From Branchiostoma floridae (Eukaryota; Chordata; Leptocardii; Amphioxiformes; Branchiostomatidae): a DNA stretch of 64,000 nt. Made by a program: the position numbers and the translations under genes. The notes below the pieces were generated by a model. That model had not been told where the DNA came from. It saw nothing but the letters and a program-made list of their open reading frames with translations, and ran no database searches. The stretch spans positions 20,698,549 to 20,762,548 of the forward strand of contig NC_049991.1 of NCBI RefSeq assembly GCF_000003815.2, written 5' to 3'. This document shows positions 24,719 to 37,300 of the stretch, in pieces (the stretch's first letter is position 1; each line of letters starts with the position of its first letter).

Positions 24719-25099
24719 TAAGGGCGCGATCACATAGGTCGTGCTATTGTCGTACGATTTTGATGCCAAAGGATTTTCACGCAGGCTGTGACAGACCATA
24801 CCACTGACATGGATCCAAAACAGCATTCTGTGTACAAAGACAGTTGAACTTTGCAGGAGACGTACATTTTTGTCCTCCAAAATGCCCGAAATTTTCGATC
24901 GTACGACGATCAGTATCTGTAGTTGTATCTATATAGCCGGTATAACCGCCCTTTGGCGGAACACATCAGATTCGCAGGCACCCGACGCGGCAGCAGCTGG
25001 TTATATCTATCTGCAAGTGTTGTTCAAAACTATCCAGAGAAGATGCCTCTCTTCTGCTTGGTAAAAATCGATCGCACGACCTATGCGACTACACCCTTA
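24719..25099. mobile_element. MITE family C, copy 2, split by a ~155-bp insertion
   Basis: The left part (24719-24910) runs 'agggcgcgatcacataggtc' to 'ttcgatcgtacgacgatc'. The right end (25065-25099) is 'atcgatcgcacgacctatgc' through 'cccttaa'. The insert (about 24911-25064) begins with a block shared with 36405-36470 in reverse orientation ('ccggtataaccgcccttt'). Confidence 0.65.
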
Positions 25100-25226
25100 A
25101 TAACTTCACAGTCTCCCTTTCTAGACTATCCAGAGAATCCTGACAGTAAGTGTTAACAAGCTGAGCACGTTGTCAGGCAGGAGTAATCAGCGCCGCTGTG
25201 GGTCGCTGCCCGGACTGATTTGGTTA

Positions 25227-25585
25227 GGCCATGGTGATTTGATTATATGGACATCATCCAAGTGTGAATCAATTTTCGGTCGCTTCCAAAAAGAGTTTTC
25301 AACCATGCTGAAAATCGTACAAAGCAGGTGCAAAATGAGAACGTATGTGCCATAGTTTTAAAGAAAATACATAGAAAAACATGTGTCATAGAATGCAAAT
25401 TCGACTCGAAGGTCAAAGAAAAAGAAGGAAAAATAGAATTAAGAAGCTATTGTTTGGTATTCTAGTCTCCGTGTGTTTGGTCATGTCTTCAACATACCTA
25501 GCCAACTCTTTTTTATTTGCACGCTCGCACCAATTTTCAGAGTCCAAGTGTATGTCATCTATATAATCAAATCGGCACATAGGCC
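25227..25585. mobile_element. MITE family B, copy 3
   Basis: The left end is 'ggccatggtgatttgattat' and the right end 'tgtcatctatataatcaaat' through 'ataggcc'. It sits between 'tta' and 'taa', in keeping with a short TA-rich target. Confidence 0.7.
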
Positions 25586-25814
25586 TAATATGGGACCCTG
25601 TTATAAGCACGGTGGTGACAAATTGCGCGTGAAACACGCGCCAATGACGCGTCTGGCAGCGGGACGCTGATTAGTCCCGGCCGGCGAATAGCCGCTATTA
25701 CCCCGCTGGGCTTTTAATGAATCACCCGGGGTCCTGTAGGATCTACCTATTTAGCATGACCTGATTCTGGGGGGAAAACTTGAGGCCCGGGCCGGCGAAT
25801 AGTCGCAATCACAC

Positions 25815-26036
25815 TAATCTCCAAGCAGAGTAAATTGGCCACGCGAAGCAGATCTTGCGTGGCATAAGAAAGTATCATAAGCTGGGGAAAAGAAGAAAAA
25901 CAAATCCCCAAATGTCACAGGAAACACAATTCCGTTCTGTCGCGTGACCAATTTACTCCTCTGTCGGCTAAACTTAACTCCTTCCCCAGCTTATGTTACT
26001 GTCTTATGCCACGCAGGATCTGCATGGAGATTACTA
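25815..26036. repeat. Complex inverted repeat
   Basis: 'taatctccaagcag', 'ttgcgtggcataagaaagta' and 'cataagctgggga' at the left reappear inverted at 25975-26036. A second inverted pair, 'agtaaattggccacgcga' / 'tcgcgtgaccaatttact', lies in a shuffled order, so the fold is not a simple hairpin. Confidence 0.7.
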
Positions 26037-26490
26037 TCACCCGCTAATATTTCAATAAATCACCGTGGGTCCTGAAGTACCAATCTAATCAGCGCCATCT
26101 AACTCCGGAGGGGGAGGTAACGACTTGGTCTGCATTTTTCCTGGCCCTATTAGACGCTTTACTCTCTCCGGCATTTACGCAAGGCCTTCAGCAAGGCGAT
26201 AGATACGTATAAAGTAAAGGTTAAACTAAAGAATTGAACGATGGAGAATACAAACATAATTATTCAACGGCACAGACTGTGTCACTTATCTTAGAGTTGT
26301 AATCAGAGACGATTTACTCATATCCAGAATCCACTAAAACCTTCAGAAAACGGTAGATGCACATGGTTAAGAATTCAACGGTAAAAAATTCAACTATATT
26401 TGACGGAAAAGACTGTATTACCTAATTTCAGAGTTGCAAATAGAGATACAAAGTACATCAAGAGCCGATATAGGTAAAAAATGACAAAAT

Positions 26491-26605
26491 ACTGAAGCAA
26501 CTGGATATGATTCTCAAAGCGGTCAGACGTTTCAGATAACATCCATTATCTTTTGGCAGTGACACTGAAGAGATCTCGGAAGAGCAGGTTTGATATCCTG
26601 ACTAT
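26491..26605. mobile_element. Repeat family E, diverged fragment
   Basis: 'gaagcaactggatatgattc', 'tcagacgtttcagata' and 'cactgaagagatct' match family E in the orientation of 7642. Confidence 0.55.
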
Positions 26606-28872
26606 GATACGTAAAGGAGTTGAATACAGGGTTTAGATAGTAGCTGCTTTTAATATCTTAAGTGACTGTCATTTGTTATATCCACTCACCCGCACGTCTA
26701 ACCTTCATGGACACAGTTTTCCACAGTCTTACACAAGATTTCTGCAAATGAGTTCTGTAAATAATAGCCTCATTTCTCTCGCCCATCAGCGAGCGCAGTC
26801 AGGGGAATAGTTAGCAGAAATCACCAACCTCCCTATGAACTCATTACTCTTTACAACCGCAGGCCTTCTGTTCGAAGCTATATTAGCACTACTACAGTAT
26901 CTTAGCACCTTGGACAGCACCATGACGGCGTGATACTAGTGCCCACCAGTGGTGGTGGTTTGGCGCTCTTATCTCTATCAGCGGAGCTGCAGTCTCCACA
27001 TATTGTAGTTCCGTACTACCTAATGTCCCCTAAATGTCATATTACGTATTTTCCTAACGTTTTGTTGCTGCTCTTGTCAAAACATGTTAGCGTCTCATTT
27101 AAAGACGTGCAAACTCGCAGACAACGCGCGGCTTCGGTTCTAAAAACAATGTCTTGAAGTTTGACGTGAGCAATGTGTTGGTAGTCGGTAGCCGTGCCCG
27201 TCTTGCTTTACACTTTCTGAAAGTGACATACATGGTATAATCGGGCATGACGAAGATTCCAGTAACGACTAGACTTTGGTGCAATTCAGTTCAGTTCAGT
27301 CCATCAATAAAATACGACCGTGACCATCCACAAATTCCTCAAAGTCATTCTTGACAGACGTAAGATTGCCATTTCCCAAACCAACAGACTTCTTAATCTA
27401 TTCTTTTACGATGTGACCCCATTACGTCTGTAGTCTGGTCGCTAGAAATGAACCTTTAGAGACATCCCTCATAGCATCCGACACGGCAACCACGTAATGA
27501 ACTAGGGAGAATGTACAAGATGGTCTATTACAGCTGTTTTAGTCATTTGAAAAGCACCCTTTACTGTTTCGTCGATTCGGGTGCTTTCATCGCGCAAACC
27601 AATCACTTTGGTGGCAAATTAGTTTGCCGGAAATGGGGAACCGATGGATTTTTCGTGTCTTGTGAGCAATCATTCTACAACTAACAAAGGGTCCACAATT
27701 TTACCCAGGATTGCTAAGAAATGCAGACTTTTTGTACAGAATTGTTAGGATCAATAACCCCATTTTAGGTATGAAAAATATCAGCATTATTTACTTTTAC
27801 ATTAAAAGACATCTCGAGCCATGTATATATTAAGTTGATTCAAATTAGACTTTTTAGAGAGGAGACAAACTCTCGTACACTTCGTATTACAATCAGAATA
27901 TGAAAGTTTCTGGCATGACTTTCTCTCTAAGTTCAAAATTATGTTGTTGAGTGATTTGTCATGAACGGGAAGTGTGACAGTCTAAATGCTCATATAAGCC
28001 TTCCTCGCAATGCTCCCGGATATACCCAGTTTGATCCACATCATACATCATAATACAGATAATGGAGACATACACACGCCGCTTTAGCGCACGGGAACAC
28101 AACTTTTGTCATCACCGTACAACATAATTGTTTATTCAGGAATGTGTGGTCTAGAGATCGGTATACTTTGTTTTGTACTAAGAGGTTTGGACTTTTGCTT
28201 TCCACACATGTTGTGAATCCTACTATCACGTTTGGCATTCCTTAGGATGGGACGATAACAATAAAACAACTATTGCCAACTGCAAATTGGTATAAAACCT
28301 ACAAAAGTTAGCAAACTCCCCAAAAGAGCTTTAAAAGGGTTCCCGATTACATCAGCCACATACCTGGCTTTGCGTTTCTCTTTCTACGTGCGTAGACACG
28401 AACGGTACCAGTTTATCTTGAAGTTGTTTGAATATCCATCTTTACAGACTGTGCACTATCTAAAGAGAGAACCGCCCCGTAAGGCGCACAGGATTGCCTG
28501 TGATGTATATGTGCAGTAATGCCTGCTGACCGAGCTGCCCCTCGCCTCAGCCCTGTAGGGGAGGCTGGCGCACCCACTTACGGACACCTATCAATCATTC
28601 TGACGTCATAGCTCTATCCTGAGGCAACATTGTGATACTGTTGTCAGAAAAAGGTTGCGTTAAAGGAACGACAAAATAACAGCGATATTGCAAAGGATAT
28701 GCAATCAATTATGCAACTAACCTAGATTTGATATACTTTTTTTTACTTTAATGTGCAACAAATTTTGTAGAAATCGGACACCTAAAGGTATGGCAAATAA
28801 GACAGCTGCACATTACAGTGTATTGTGTCCAGTTATTTTCAGCAATATATCTTATTAATAGTATAGAACAGG
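26606..28872. other. No gene recognised
   Basis: Short frames only. A ttcag microrepeat lies near 27283-27298, and 28495-28575 is a GC-richer patch. No exon with flanking splice sites and a recognisable domain was found. Confidence 0.45.
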
Positions 28873-28886
28873 TATATCTTTCAATT

Positions 28887-29682
28887 TTTTTATTTTTTTA
28901 TTTTTTTATTATTGAACAACAAAGTACAGACAGGACAGAGAGGTAATGCACTCTAGCAGTAAGCTAATATTCACATCACCTCTCAAAAAAGGATGACTGA
29001 CAAGAGGAAATAAAGTGACAATATCGAAACAAACAATTCACAGCTATTTACATATAAGTCAGGTTACAAGGTAGTTGCAAAACGTTTGGTATGTACAATA
29101 TATGACTGGGTTAATTTTAAGATACTGCAGTTTGTATGATATGACAGAAAAGTTGAACCCCTTAAAAGTAAATGGATACGGGCTGATTCAGATAAACTAT
29201 TGAAATCAAGAGAATTGCCTAGCAGGTTTTGAAGATTGTCGAAAAAAATGGTTCTGTATTGTTGATAGGTAGGGCAGTATAACAAAAAATGCACAACACC
29301 TTCACATCGACACCCACAGTTACAGGCTGGACTAGAAGCTAAATTTCGGATAAATAAATTTTGGTTTAGACTGCAGGTACCTATGCGAAGGCGTGTAAGG
29401 AGTGCGCAGGTGTACCGAGGACCGTAGCTACAATGTCTATTGATGGAGGGGCGTACTAATTTCATTAAATGTTTTTTATAGAGTGAAAAGCTAAGTGAAC
29501 GAACAGCAGTGTCAAGACCATTCCAGTGTTGTGTTGCATAAGGAATAAAAGACTTTTGGTATCGACTTGTAGTGCAAATCGGTACCCGTAGGTTGTGTTT
29601 GTTGCGGAGATTATGAGAAGTAAAAACAGAAACTACGGGAGGGATCAAGTCCTTAAGATACTGGCGAGTATGGCCGTTCACA
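28887..29682 (-). mobile_element. 5'-truncated non-LTR retrotransposon (LINE) with target-site duplication
   Basis: The minus strand is open from the 5' break at 29682 to a stop at 29064-29066 (about 205 codons). The product is the region after the reverse-transcriptase core: 'NLRVPICTTSRYQKSF', 'ATQHWNGL' and a CxCxCx-type motif ending 'GVVHFLLYCPTYQQYR', typical of LINE C-termini. The 3' end is an A-rich (TTTTTTTA complement) tail at 28887-28912. An 11-bp direct repeat, atctttcaatt, flanks it at 28876-28886 and 29683-29693. 5' truncation plus A-rich tail plus duplication indicate target-primed reverse transcription. Confidence 0.85.
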
Positions 29683-29908
29683 ATCTTTCAATTCAATTTA
29701 GAGGTACACTATATACAGATACGTAAGTCTATTATCGGATGATTCATTGTTTTTCATCTACCACGAAAATTGATATTGTTCGGGCACCGTTTGATTATAA
29801 TCATGGCGCCGGCTATGAGTTTCCCTAATCCGCCTGTGTCACCCGGGCATTGCCCTATATCTTAGCCTTACTGCTGTGGTACGGCTATATATAGCATTGG
29901 GTGGAGCC

Positions 29909-30165
29909 TTAAGGTGGTATCTCACTGCACTTGGGGCACCGGTGTGGCACTGCAGGGTTCGTAGATGACTAAGAGAATTTCAGAGATAAAGAACTAATTT
30001 TCTTCCGTTTTGTCTATTTTGTTGTCTTCTATGTCATGCTTTTACGTATTACACAATATCTAGATCATTAAAAATCGCGAAAATAACAAAACAGTCCACA
30101 GTGAACGAACGACCTCTCACTGCACTTACAGTGCCGCAAGTGCAGTGAGAGCTCAACTTTAGGTA
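29909..30165. mobile_element. MITE with 'tctcactgcactt' inverted ends
   Basis: The left end 'aaggtggtatctcactgcac' is mirrored by 'gtgcagtgagagctcaactt' at the right. The right end itself contains a perfect 14-bp hairpin, ctctcactgcactt / aagtgcagtgagag (30113-30150). Confidence 0.7.
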
Positions 30166-32550
30166 GGCAATTATCCGTTTGTTTAAACCGCATCATCTCT
30201 TTAAGTCGTGCTAGAAGAATAAGAAGAGGGTCTTGCTTTGAGTCGCATTTTAGGCCCTAATTTCTCATTTTGTGCTGAGTTTTAAAATGATACTACGGCC
30301 AAGTAGCCTGTGTCTACATAGCTTCTCGCTGACAATTTTTATACTTTAAAGAAGGATAGAAGGACGTGCATGGTATTAGCTGTTAAGTGTAGTTTTGTTC
30401 CTGTCACATTTTACTTGACCCGAATCTTAGAAAATATGAGTAGGTACACATCATATAGTTAAGACATTAACGCTTCTTCCCTTATAATTATCGATAGATA
30501 ATATAGCCGTTGCCAGCCCCATGTAATACAAATGGCCTTGCGCTAGTCGGGCGGTCCTAGCTGTGCATGCTGAACAGCGAAACCGATAGGCTTTTGAATC
30601 TAATCAGACACGCCCGTAGCTGACACTGCTGGAACTAAGGCGTCTGAATCCAGTCATCTTGCCTCCAGCGGTAAGATGCAGGCTGTGTTATTCCCGTCAA
30701 GATTACGTACTTATCGGAGAGTTTTACTGACTCAGCATACAGGGTTGGACGTTCTCAGTCCAATGACGGATGACGATGTCTCTGTTTTTGGCTTGTGAGC
30801 TTCTGTAGCTTCGAGCGTTCCTTCAAGTCGCCTGTACCTCTCCAAGGTGCCATTTATCACATGAGAACAAGATGAAGACACGTCCAAAGACACTGCTAAT
30901 GTTGCTTGCGGAAACCGTGTAAGACTTAGGTCTGGTGAGGCTCCGAAGCCACAAATTTGTCCCGATTGACTTCCAGGTAAGGGGGTGGGGGTCGGGGACG
31001 CTTCGGTGTTCTCCATGGCTAAGTCATGGTATCTATTTGTTACCGGGTCCCGTGTTCATTTTAAGTACGACTTAAATTGAACCCAATGCCTGACCGGGCC
31101 CAACAATATGCCAGGAGCCGCAAAGTGCTCCTCGGGGGCACGTCAGGAAGTACCGGCAGAACTACTTTTTCCGATTCAATTGAGACCTAAGCTTGAAACG
31201 TCCTGCCATCTAAGCTGGGCACAACGAGATGTATCATGGATAGTTAATCTGTTTTCAAATTGCACTTGAAATTTCAGCTGACTTAGCCGTCTGGACCAAA
31301 GACTGTTGACACTCGACATCCTTGACATTTGGTCAGATGTTGTAGTAAGTCTATATCGCCTCCCGTCTCGGAGGAGAGATGGTAGCCTGGATGCAAATGG
31401 CCTCTTCTAATGACCTGTCACCGTACCGGTGCAATGACCGAGTGGGTAGAGTGTTCACCCTGCATTCGGTAGGTTCAAACCCCGGCCGAGCCATACCGAG
31501 GACTTCACAAACGATAACTGTAAATGCCGTTTTTTCTGCTTATTAGACCTCTTAGCATTTTGAAAAGAATTATAGTTGAACACCCACCGCTACTAGTTGA
31601 TTAGCTGAAGAAGAAGATTAGTTTCACTACAAGAGTAAATCTCAATTGATTTTCTTTTTTTACACCTCTTGGGGATTGAAGATTTCAACTCCATGTATTT
31701 CTTTCCATCTCGATAATTGATACGCTGTGGTACGATGTTGCTCCTGCCTTGAAAATTCTGACATAGGAATACCGGCAAAATGTAACATTTCTTACAGCAT
31801 TGCTGCCCATATCATTGGTTAGACGTTTCGTTTCGCCTGACAGGATAAGAAGTGCACGATTGACCCGACCGGAGTTTAATGTAACCCGGAAGCCAGCATT
31901 ACCCCACGGTGCTCCTCACAAATGGAAGGAGACGTGATCTTAATGAGAATCTATGTTCGGAGCTGCGCCAAGTAATGATGTGTCAGAACGGCTCAGGGTA
32001 ACGCGAGCCGTGAAGTTTGGGATTTGTATTTTTTTTGGAGTAGTCAGCGAATTGCTGCAAACATCCAGTTTGTTTGGCCCTACTTCTACTGAACATCAAT
32101 TGGTCATTTAAAGTTCAGTAAAAGATAGTTTAAAACCTCGAAAATGACAAATTCAAAATCTCAAACACCACTAGTAAGAACTGTACAGCGATGTTTCAAC
32201 GTACCAAAATCAAAATCCGTTAGGAACAAAATGATGCTGAAAAAGGTAAGGGAACACAATCATCAGACGTTAACCTTATACATTTATTTTGTTTTTCAGG
32301 AAGGAATCGGCGACGAAGTGGAGTTGCATTGTGAGGACTGGCTGACTGATCCTTTACACGCCATCCACGAGGGAGCAGCTTTTCAACTTTCTTGAAGAAA
32401 CCCCTGCAGCACTGGTGGTTGACATAGAGTGCTTTTCTTAGTTCAGATGTGGAGCACAGGGAGACTGGCATCTATTATAGGCGCTAATGGACGCCAAAGC
32501 TTCTAAGACGATTTGAAGCACATGTCTTGGAGCGACAATGTCTCAGACTG
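30166..32550. other. No gene recognised apart from the SINE head
   Basis: A 94-codon minus-strand frame (30732-31016) starts with ATG and is rich in Pro, Ser and Thr but has no domain or clear splice partner. An AG-ended pyrimidine tract at ~32287-32300 precedes an open stretch to 32393, but no matching upstream exon was found. Confidence 0.4.
31430..31520 (+). mobile_element. tRNA-derived SINE head, truncated
   Basis: 'gaccgagtgggtagag' (A box) and 'ggttcaaaccc' (B box) followed by 'ggccgagccataccgagg' are typical of a tRNA-derived SINE head. Little of the body remains. Confidence 0.6.
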
Positions 32551-32554
32551 AGCC

Positions 32555-33110
32555 TTGAGTAACGACAGGGTTTGAAAGAGATTTCAGGTATGATATCAGT
32601 GCTTTAAACACGTCTCTGGAGATATTGAAGAAAGAAAGGGACCTGAATGCTCTGGAAAGCTACACAGTCCTTCATGTCCTTTGTATAATTCAAAAATGCT
32701 GTTATAGTGCCTGGCTCCCTCTTCTACGCAAACGTAAGTCTATCAAAGCAACTATGAAGATCGCTTTCACTTGTACCTATTGAAGCACTGAAAGACTTCG
32801 CTTGTTCCTTGTATGTACGCGTGTCAGCCGTCTAGAAAGTGAACTTGCTGTTTCTATTACTCAAAGTTCATGTTTAACGATGGGAGTAACGACAGGGTTT
32901 AAAAGAGATTCAGTCAGGTATGATATCAGTGCTTTAACACGTCTCTAGAGATCTTGAAGAAAGGCAGGGACCTGAATGCTTTGGAAAGCTATACAGTCCT
33001 TCATGTTCTTTGTATAATAGTGCCTGGCTCCCTCTTCTACGCAAACGTAAGTCTATCAAAACAACTATGACGTTCTCTTTTACTTGTATCAATTGAAGAA
33101 GACCATCAGG
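32555..33110. repeat. ~327-bp tandem duplication
   Basis: 'aacgacagggttt' occurs at 32561 and 32888, followed in both copies by 'tatgatatcagtgctttaa', 'gggacctgaatgct', 'cagtccttcatgt' and 'tagtgcctggctccctct'. Confidence 0.85.
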
Positions 33111-33539
33111 AACTGACTGTTTCTGTTACTCTCAGTCCATTCCGATCAACGAATGATAGTAGACAGAGTATCGCCAATATTCTAGGTCAGCGGAAACAGA
33201 GAAAAACGATTAATCAATAAGGACAAAGGTGTTTTCTTTCACTTTCTAGAGGAAGAAATATAGAACATGCAAAATAGCAGGTTGCTGGAGTTACCAACAC
33301 ATTATTCCTAGAACTCTCGTACAGTGAAAGTCTTATGCTCAGCAAATTTTAAACAACATTTGCCTATAGCTAGTATAATATATAAACAGCCATCGTAGAG
33401 TGCCTGCCGAGTTGAAGGTCGGTTATACCAAAGCGCTTATATGCAATATGACTGAATGTACCTCCGAACTTTTCACGAACTGGAGAAAATTGTCATATCA
33501 GATGGGCAAATGTACTCAAAGAGAGCGTCTGGCTTGGAT

Positions 33540-34347
33540 CAGCCGCGTTGATCGGTTCTAAAGTGCAGCCATTCCGATCCATCCTCTCACCCAATAACCA
33601 TTCCCATCAACTGTTTTACAGACAACTCTCTCAGCTGAACCAACAGAGATGGCAGGAATGGAATGCTGAAAACTCAAGTCTTGATAGTTTGCCGATAAGA
33701 CGGTGAAAGCGGTATCGTGCCGTCCATCGGCGGTTGGCGGGAATCTGACGGCCTCACGTGGCAACGCCAGGCTTATCAGCCCCATCAGGCCCGCAGCCGG
33801 CGTGACGGGTTACAGCCAGACGGATGGAGGGCTAATTTCTCGTCATCCCTAAAGAGCTCTGGCGCGAATCTCTCTCCTGTGTGAGGTTGAATATTGCCGC
33901 AGGCGGCCATTCGGGGTTTCGGAGGAATGCCTTTGACCAATAGCATCGGCATAATGGAGCTCGTGGAGGGAAGAGTGATGCTTCCATCCTGCTGAAGCTC
34001 GTGGAAAGAATCGGCGATCAAACCGAAGTCGACATTTCGGTGTCAATGTCCGAGCATCTGCTGCGTGGAGGCTGTCTGCGCTGCTCGATATGAGCGCGGC
34101 CAACTCGGGATGACGAACGGTTCTGACGTTTCTATCGTTCGGCTTGCTCTGCTAGAATCTGCCTCGGTGAAGAGTTTCGCAGATTGTGAGCTTGCAAATT
34201 CGCTCACCTCACCTCTCTTCGGTAACGTTTGGTGATTCTTCTTCAGAAAGGGGATCTACTCTATTTTCCCATTGCTATTGTATGGAGGAAGCTTTGCGTT
34301 AGAGACATCGTTGGTTTGGAAGGACCTCAGCACAAGCTACAAAGGAA
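33540..34347 (+). promoter_or_regulatory. CpG-rich upstream region of the folate-receptor-like gene
   Basis: Sequence from about 33700 to 34150 is visibly richer in CG dinucleotides than its surroundings and ends about 200 bp before the first coding exon. This is a reasonable place for a promoter and 5' UTR. No TATA element was identified. Confidence 0.35.
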
Positions 34348-37300
34348 ATGTGGCACGAACTTCACCAACGGAGAACTGTAGTCACAGATGGAGGTTTGCT
34401 GCTGCTGCTGTCCGCCTTTATTGCTGTCCTGGTGGTTGGGTCAGGTACGTTGTATTGTGTAATCAGCTTGTAATGAAATAAGTGTGTAATGCTGTTTACT
34501 GAAGTAAAGCAGAATGCTCCTGTTTATACGCATTCTTCTGATAGTGTACTAAACTAGAGTTCGGGGACCTCATACCTCCATGAAATATTTATTGCTTTTT
34601 TTGTGGATGGTATGTATGTTTATAGTCGGTTGTATTTGAGAGTAATTGTTATAAATGTTATGGGAAAGTAGTGGTGTATTTATTTAATGACACAGAGGAT
34701 GTCCATCTGATTAGTAATTATTAAAATGTAACCCTTAATTGTGTAATGTGCGTTTAAGAGGTCGACGGCATATGGTAGCGTGGTGTTCCTTAAGCTTGAT
34801 GTTTGGCATTTAAACTGTCTAAGGTTGTCAGCATTATTGAGGTTCGACTATGTGCCTCAGAGCGGTGTGGTGGGAGGAAGTTGGGAAACTCAGAAAGAAG
34901 AAGGGATGTGGCCAACTTTAGTCAGATGGTGATTTGATTTTCCACCAATATGTCATAACATCAGCTGTTCACACGGTACAAAAATGAGATGCACACTTTC
35001 CTCTGATAGCCCTACATCAACGGTAAGATGAATACTTGGCGCCAACCCCTTCTGCTAAAAAACAAGTACCATTGGCTACGAAAGAGACAACTAACAACTG
35101 TCCCTTATCGTAACGAAATCAGAACATCTGTATCGCCCATAAAACTTCTGACACCCAACCCATCTAAGATGAGAGGACCTAATGGCATTTTAATCACCAT
35201 GTCACTCAAATCAGCAGTACAGTATGTGAGACATCCATACCTGTTAAGCATTACCGTTAAATGTACCTCAACTTCTTACAATCATACTTACGCTTCACAT
35301 CTCCATGATATCCTAAGCAGACATAAATAAAACTAATTATCATATTAAAAAAACTCGGGGTTCCCCAAACAGCTGTCATACAAATCACCTCACTATCTGC
35401 TTGGAGCTAAGCCCATTTACAAACACTTAAAGCACGATGCCTGTTCCAATATATGGCAGATATAGGGGTGATGTCTGATATTATTACATCAATTATAACG
35501 ACAGATACGGCTCCCAAGATCTCATCGATTCGAGCTTTCATCACAGCCCACCAACACAACAAGTATGAAACCAATCCATCCAGCCGTTCTTGAGTAATCA
35601 TCTACACAGACAGAGACACATAACAGAAAATATAACCTCCATTCCATGACATTTCATGGAGGTAAATATGTCACTTAAGTATTGTAGCAGTGTTGGCATA
35701 AAGTTGTTCTTTTGACTTCCTCGCCTATGTGTACCGTTAAACATTTACATCTCAACGTGTTTTCTAGGAATAAGTCCGATACAGCAATAAGACGCATAAA
35801 ATGTAGATATTTATGACCCATGGAATTCGTTAAGGCACTAGTCAGACATTTCAATATTTGATCTTTCAGCGGTCGTTCTGTGGTGGCTTGTCCGTTGCAG
35901 CTTCAAGCTAAAAAAAAGGCCTTCTTATATGTGGGGCTTTATCAAATGCAAACCCTAACTAGGCTCCATGTCGTTAAGCCGTTGCCTGATTCAAAATTCA
36001 AAGACTTAAAGCCGCTGTCAGCATAATCTTTTATCCTCTCTGAGAATCTGTCATTCGATAAATCCCCAGGATTAGAGGTCTTTATTCCTGCCACAAAACG
36101 TTCCGCCAATGTTTGACAGCTTGATTCGCATCAGCGGCGTTAGATGACAATGATATGCTCAATGAATTGGACACGGTGAAAGGCATGATTAACCCTTAAA
36201 CCACCGTACCTTTTTTACGACTAATCGTACCGTATGGGGTCAAAACCATAACGTTTTGTACAAACTCATTTTTGTGTGACTCTTTTTGTGATTTGTAAAT
36301 ATGTATAGTTTCATTAATCTATGTGGGACAGATTGACATGGTTAGGTGTGAATAGCTCAGGTCATTATCATAATTCCTGCAAAAGATTATAAGGATCGAA
36401 GCTGTTGTGTTACGCCGAAGGGCGGTTATACCGGCTATATGGACACAGATACAAACTACTACTAACCCTATTCAGACCAGGGAAGAGGTTTTTGATTTTT
36501 TTTTTTGATATCAACTTAAATGTCGCATAGCTCCTAGGTTTACCCTAGGGCCACCAAACTTGGCATCTTTTCAGAAAATGTTGATAGCAAACATTTTAAG
36601 GGGATAAAGGAAGTTCGCCATTTTTCATGTTGCCATGGCAGCGGATTTCTGACAGGCATATCATTAACAAAATTTGCTAATTTGGCTTTAAACACCAACG
36701 GTTTAGGGTTTTCTTGGCAAAAAAATACTTTTTAATGACAGATCATGAAATTCAACGTAAGTTCCATGATTCAATATTCATAATTTATCTAAATTTAATG
36801 ACGTCATTGGTTTAATCCAAGATGGCGGCCCATCTTAGCTAGATGACGTCATAATGTCGTCATATAATATTGTAATGACACAAAAGTTGTTACCATAATT
36901 TCGTTTTATATGTAAATCGTTGTCTGACAATTTCATAATCATACGATAAGTAGTTTAGGTATGGGTCTTAAAAGTGTGTTTTAAAAGATGCACATGTTGC
37001 TGGGGTTAATTTTAGCCCCACTGGACCATGCATAAACTTCCTAGGATAACTTGATGAACAACGAGCCAATCTTGATAAAAAAAACGTAGGAGAAGTTATA
37101 AGACATATATACAATTAAACTCATAAGAAGAATTTTTGATTCGATCATAAATGTCACAAAAGCACATATTGATATACGGCTGGGGTTAGTTTTGACCCTC
37201 TACGGTTGTTTGAGGGTTAAGATGCTGCCGTGGCTAAGAAACATTGTCTAGGCAGCTCTTAGAATAATCTGAGAATAAAAGCCTGTTAAAACGCACCGAT

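Noticed and set aside
30732-31016. A 94-codon minus-strand ORF with ATG
   Set aside because: Ser/Thr/Pro-rich with no recognised domain, no clear splice signals or partner exon.
32144-32395. Possible exon after the tract ending ttttcag at ~32300
   Set aside because: The acceptor looks fair, but the product has no family resemblance and no donor or upstream exon with matching phase could be found.
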